This document shows positions 5,643 through 5,778 of a stretch of 5,778 nucleotides of DNA, in pieces. How positions within the stretch are numbered: position 1 is the first letter of the stretch; each line of letters begins with the position of its first letter. Where the stretch lies: NCBI GenBank assembly GCA_002403175.1, contig DHHG01000172.1:1-5778 (forward strand), written 5' to 3'. The position numbers and the translations under genes were made by a program. Origin of the DNA: Syntrophaceae bacterium UBA4778. Its GTDB lineage: Bacteria; Desulfobacterota; Syntrophia; Syntrophales; UBA4778. Under the pieces are notes generated by a model. It was not told the DNA's origin. It saw only the letters and a list, made by a program, of their open reading frames with translations, and ran no database searches.

Positions 5643-5778
5643 TCAAAGGAATTTAAAAATCCTCTGCCGTAGCGATTCTATTTTCACCTTATCTCCCGAA
5701 CGGGTATAGAGCAGGGCTTCTCTTCCCTTCTTATCTTTGGAAACATTCATCGTGAGGATTCCTGCATCGACCAGAAAT
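5643..5778 (-). CDS. C-terminal fragment of an unrecognised protein (start lies beyond window)
   Basis: The last 44 codons of a minus-strand gene enter from the right edge and end at TGA (5643-5645). The fragment has a hydrophobic beginning (FLVDAGILTM), then a basic stretch with KDKKGREALLY and a helix-like end (KIESLRQRIFKFL). I do not recognise the family, and too little is present to assign one. No signal or membrane segment is visible in this part. The open frame and the close fit to the downstream ORF suggest it is the upstream member of the same transcription unit as the 108-residue protein. Confidence 0.55.
   Translation of the reverse strand, partial: FLVDAGILTMNVSKDKKGREALLYTRSGDKVKIESLRQRIFKFL

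Overview
The window reads as part of a bacterial chromosome, probably from a Gram-negative anaerobe. I infer a delta-proteobacterial (Desulfobacterota-like) source, with low confidence. The reasons are a biotin synthase that resembles the versions found in anaerobes, a soluble sensor kinase with four PAS domains paired with a NarL-type regulator, strong Shine-Dalgarno sites, and an exported protein with an ordinary Sec signal peptide. Coding is dense except for one gap of about 500 bp. I see no tRNA, rRNA, insertion sequence, phage gene or CRISPR array.

Layout. (1) 1-898, minus: biotin synthase bioB, cut by the window edge just before its C-terminus, with a good sigma-70 type promoter at 957-985. 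(2) 899-1398: a long non-coding stretch holding that promoter, a strong hairpin terminator (1110-1136) and three poly-G tracts. (3) 1399-4262, minus: a two-gene operon overlapping by ATGA, encoding a cytosolic HisKA_3 histidine kinase whose sensor half is a tandem duplication of a PAS-PAS module, followed by its NarL/FixJ response regulator. (4) 4263-4561: a divergent intergenic region with an extended -10 promoter for the rightward gene. (5) 4562-5089, plus: an unrecognised exported protein with five cysteines in its mature part. (6) 5093-5778, minus: a compact group with the end of an unrecognised gene, a doubtful 72-codon ORF in a structured region, and a 108-residue protein with a very strong ribosome binding site and a C-terminus that faintly resembles that of flagellin.

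How it works together. The kinase probably senses a cytoplasmic signal through its PAS domains and passes phosphate from His547 to Asp56 of the regulator, which would then bind DNA. The divergent exported-protein gene is the nearest candidate target, on position alone. bioB and the right-hand group appear to be separate transcription units. The points most worth checking are the unusual cysteine pattern of BioB, the PAS-PAS duplication, the exported cysteine-containing protein next to the kinase, a possible small RNA ending at the 1110-1136 hairpin, and the flagellin-tail-like small protein with its possible structured leader.
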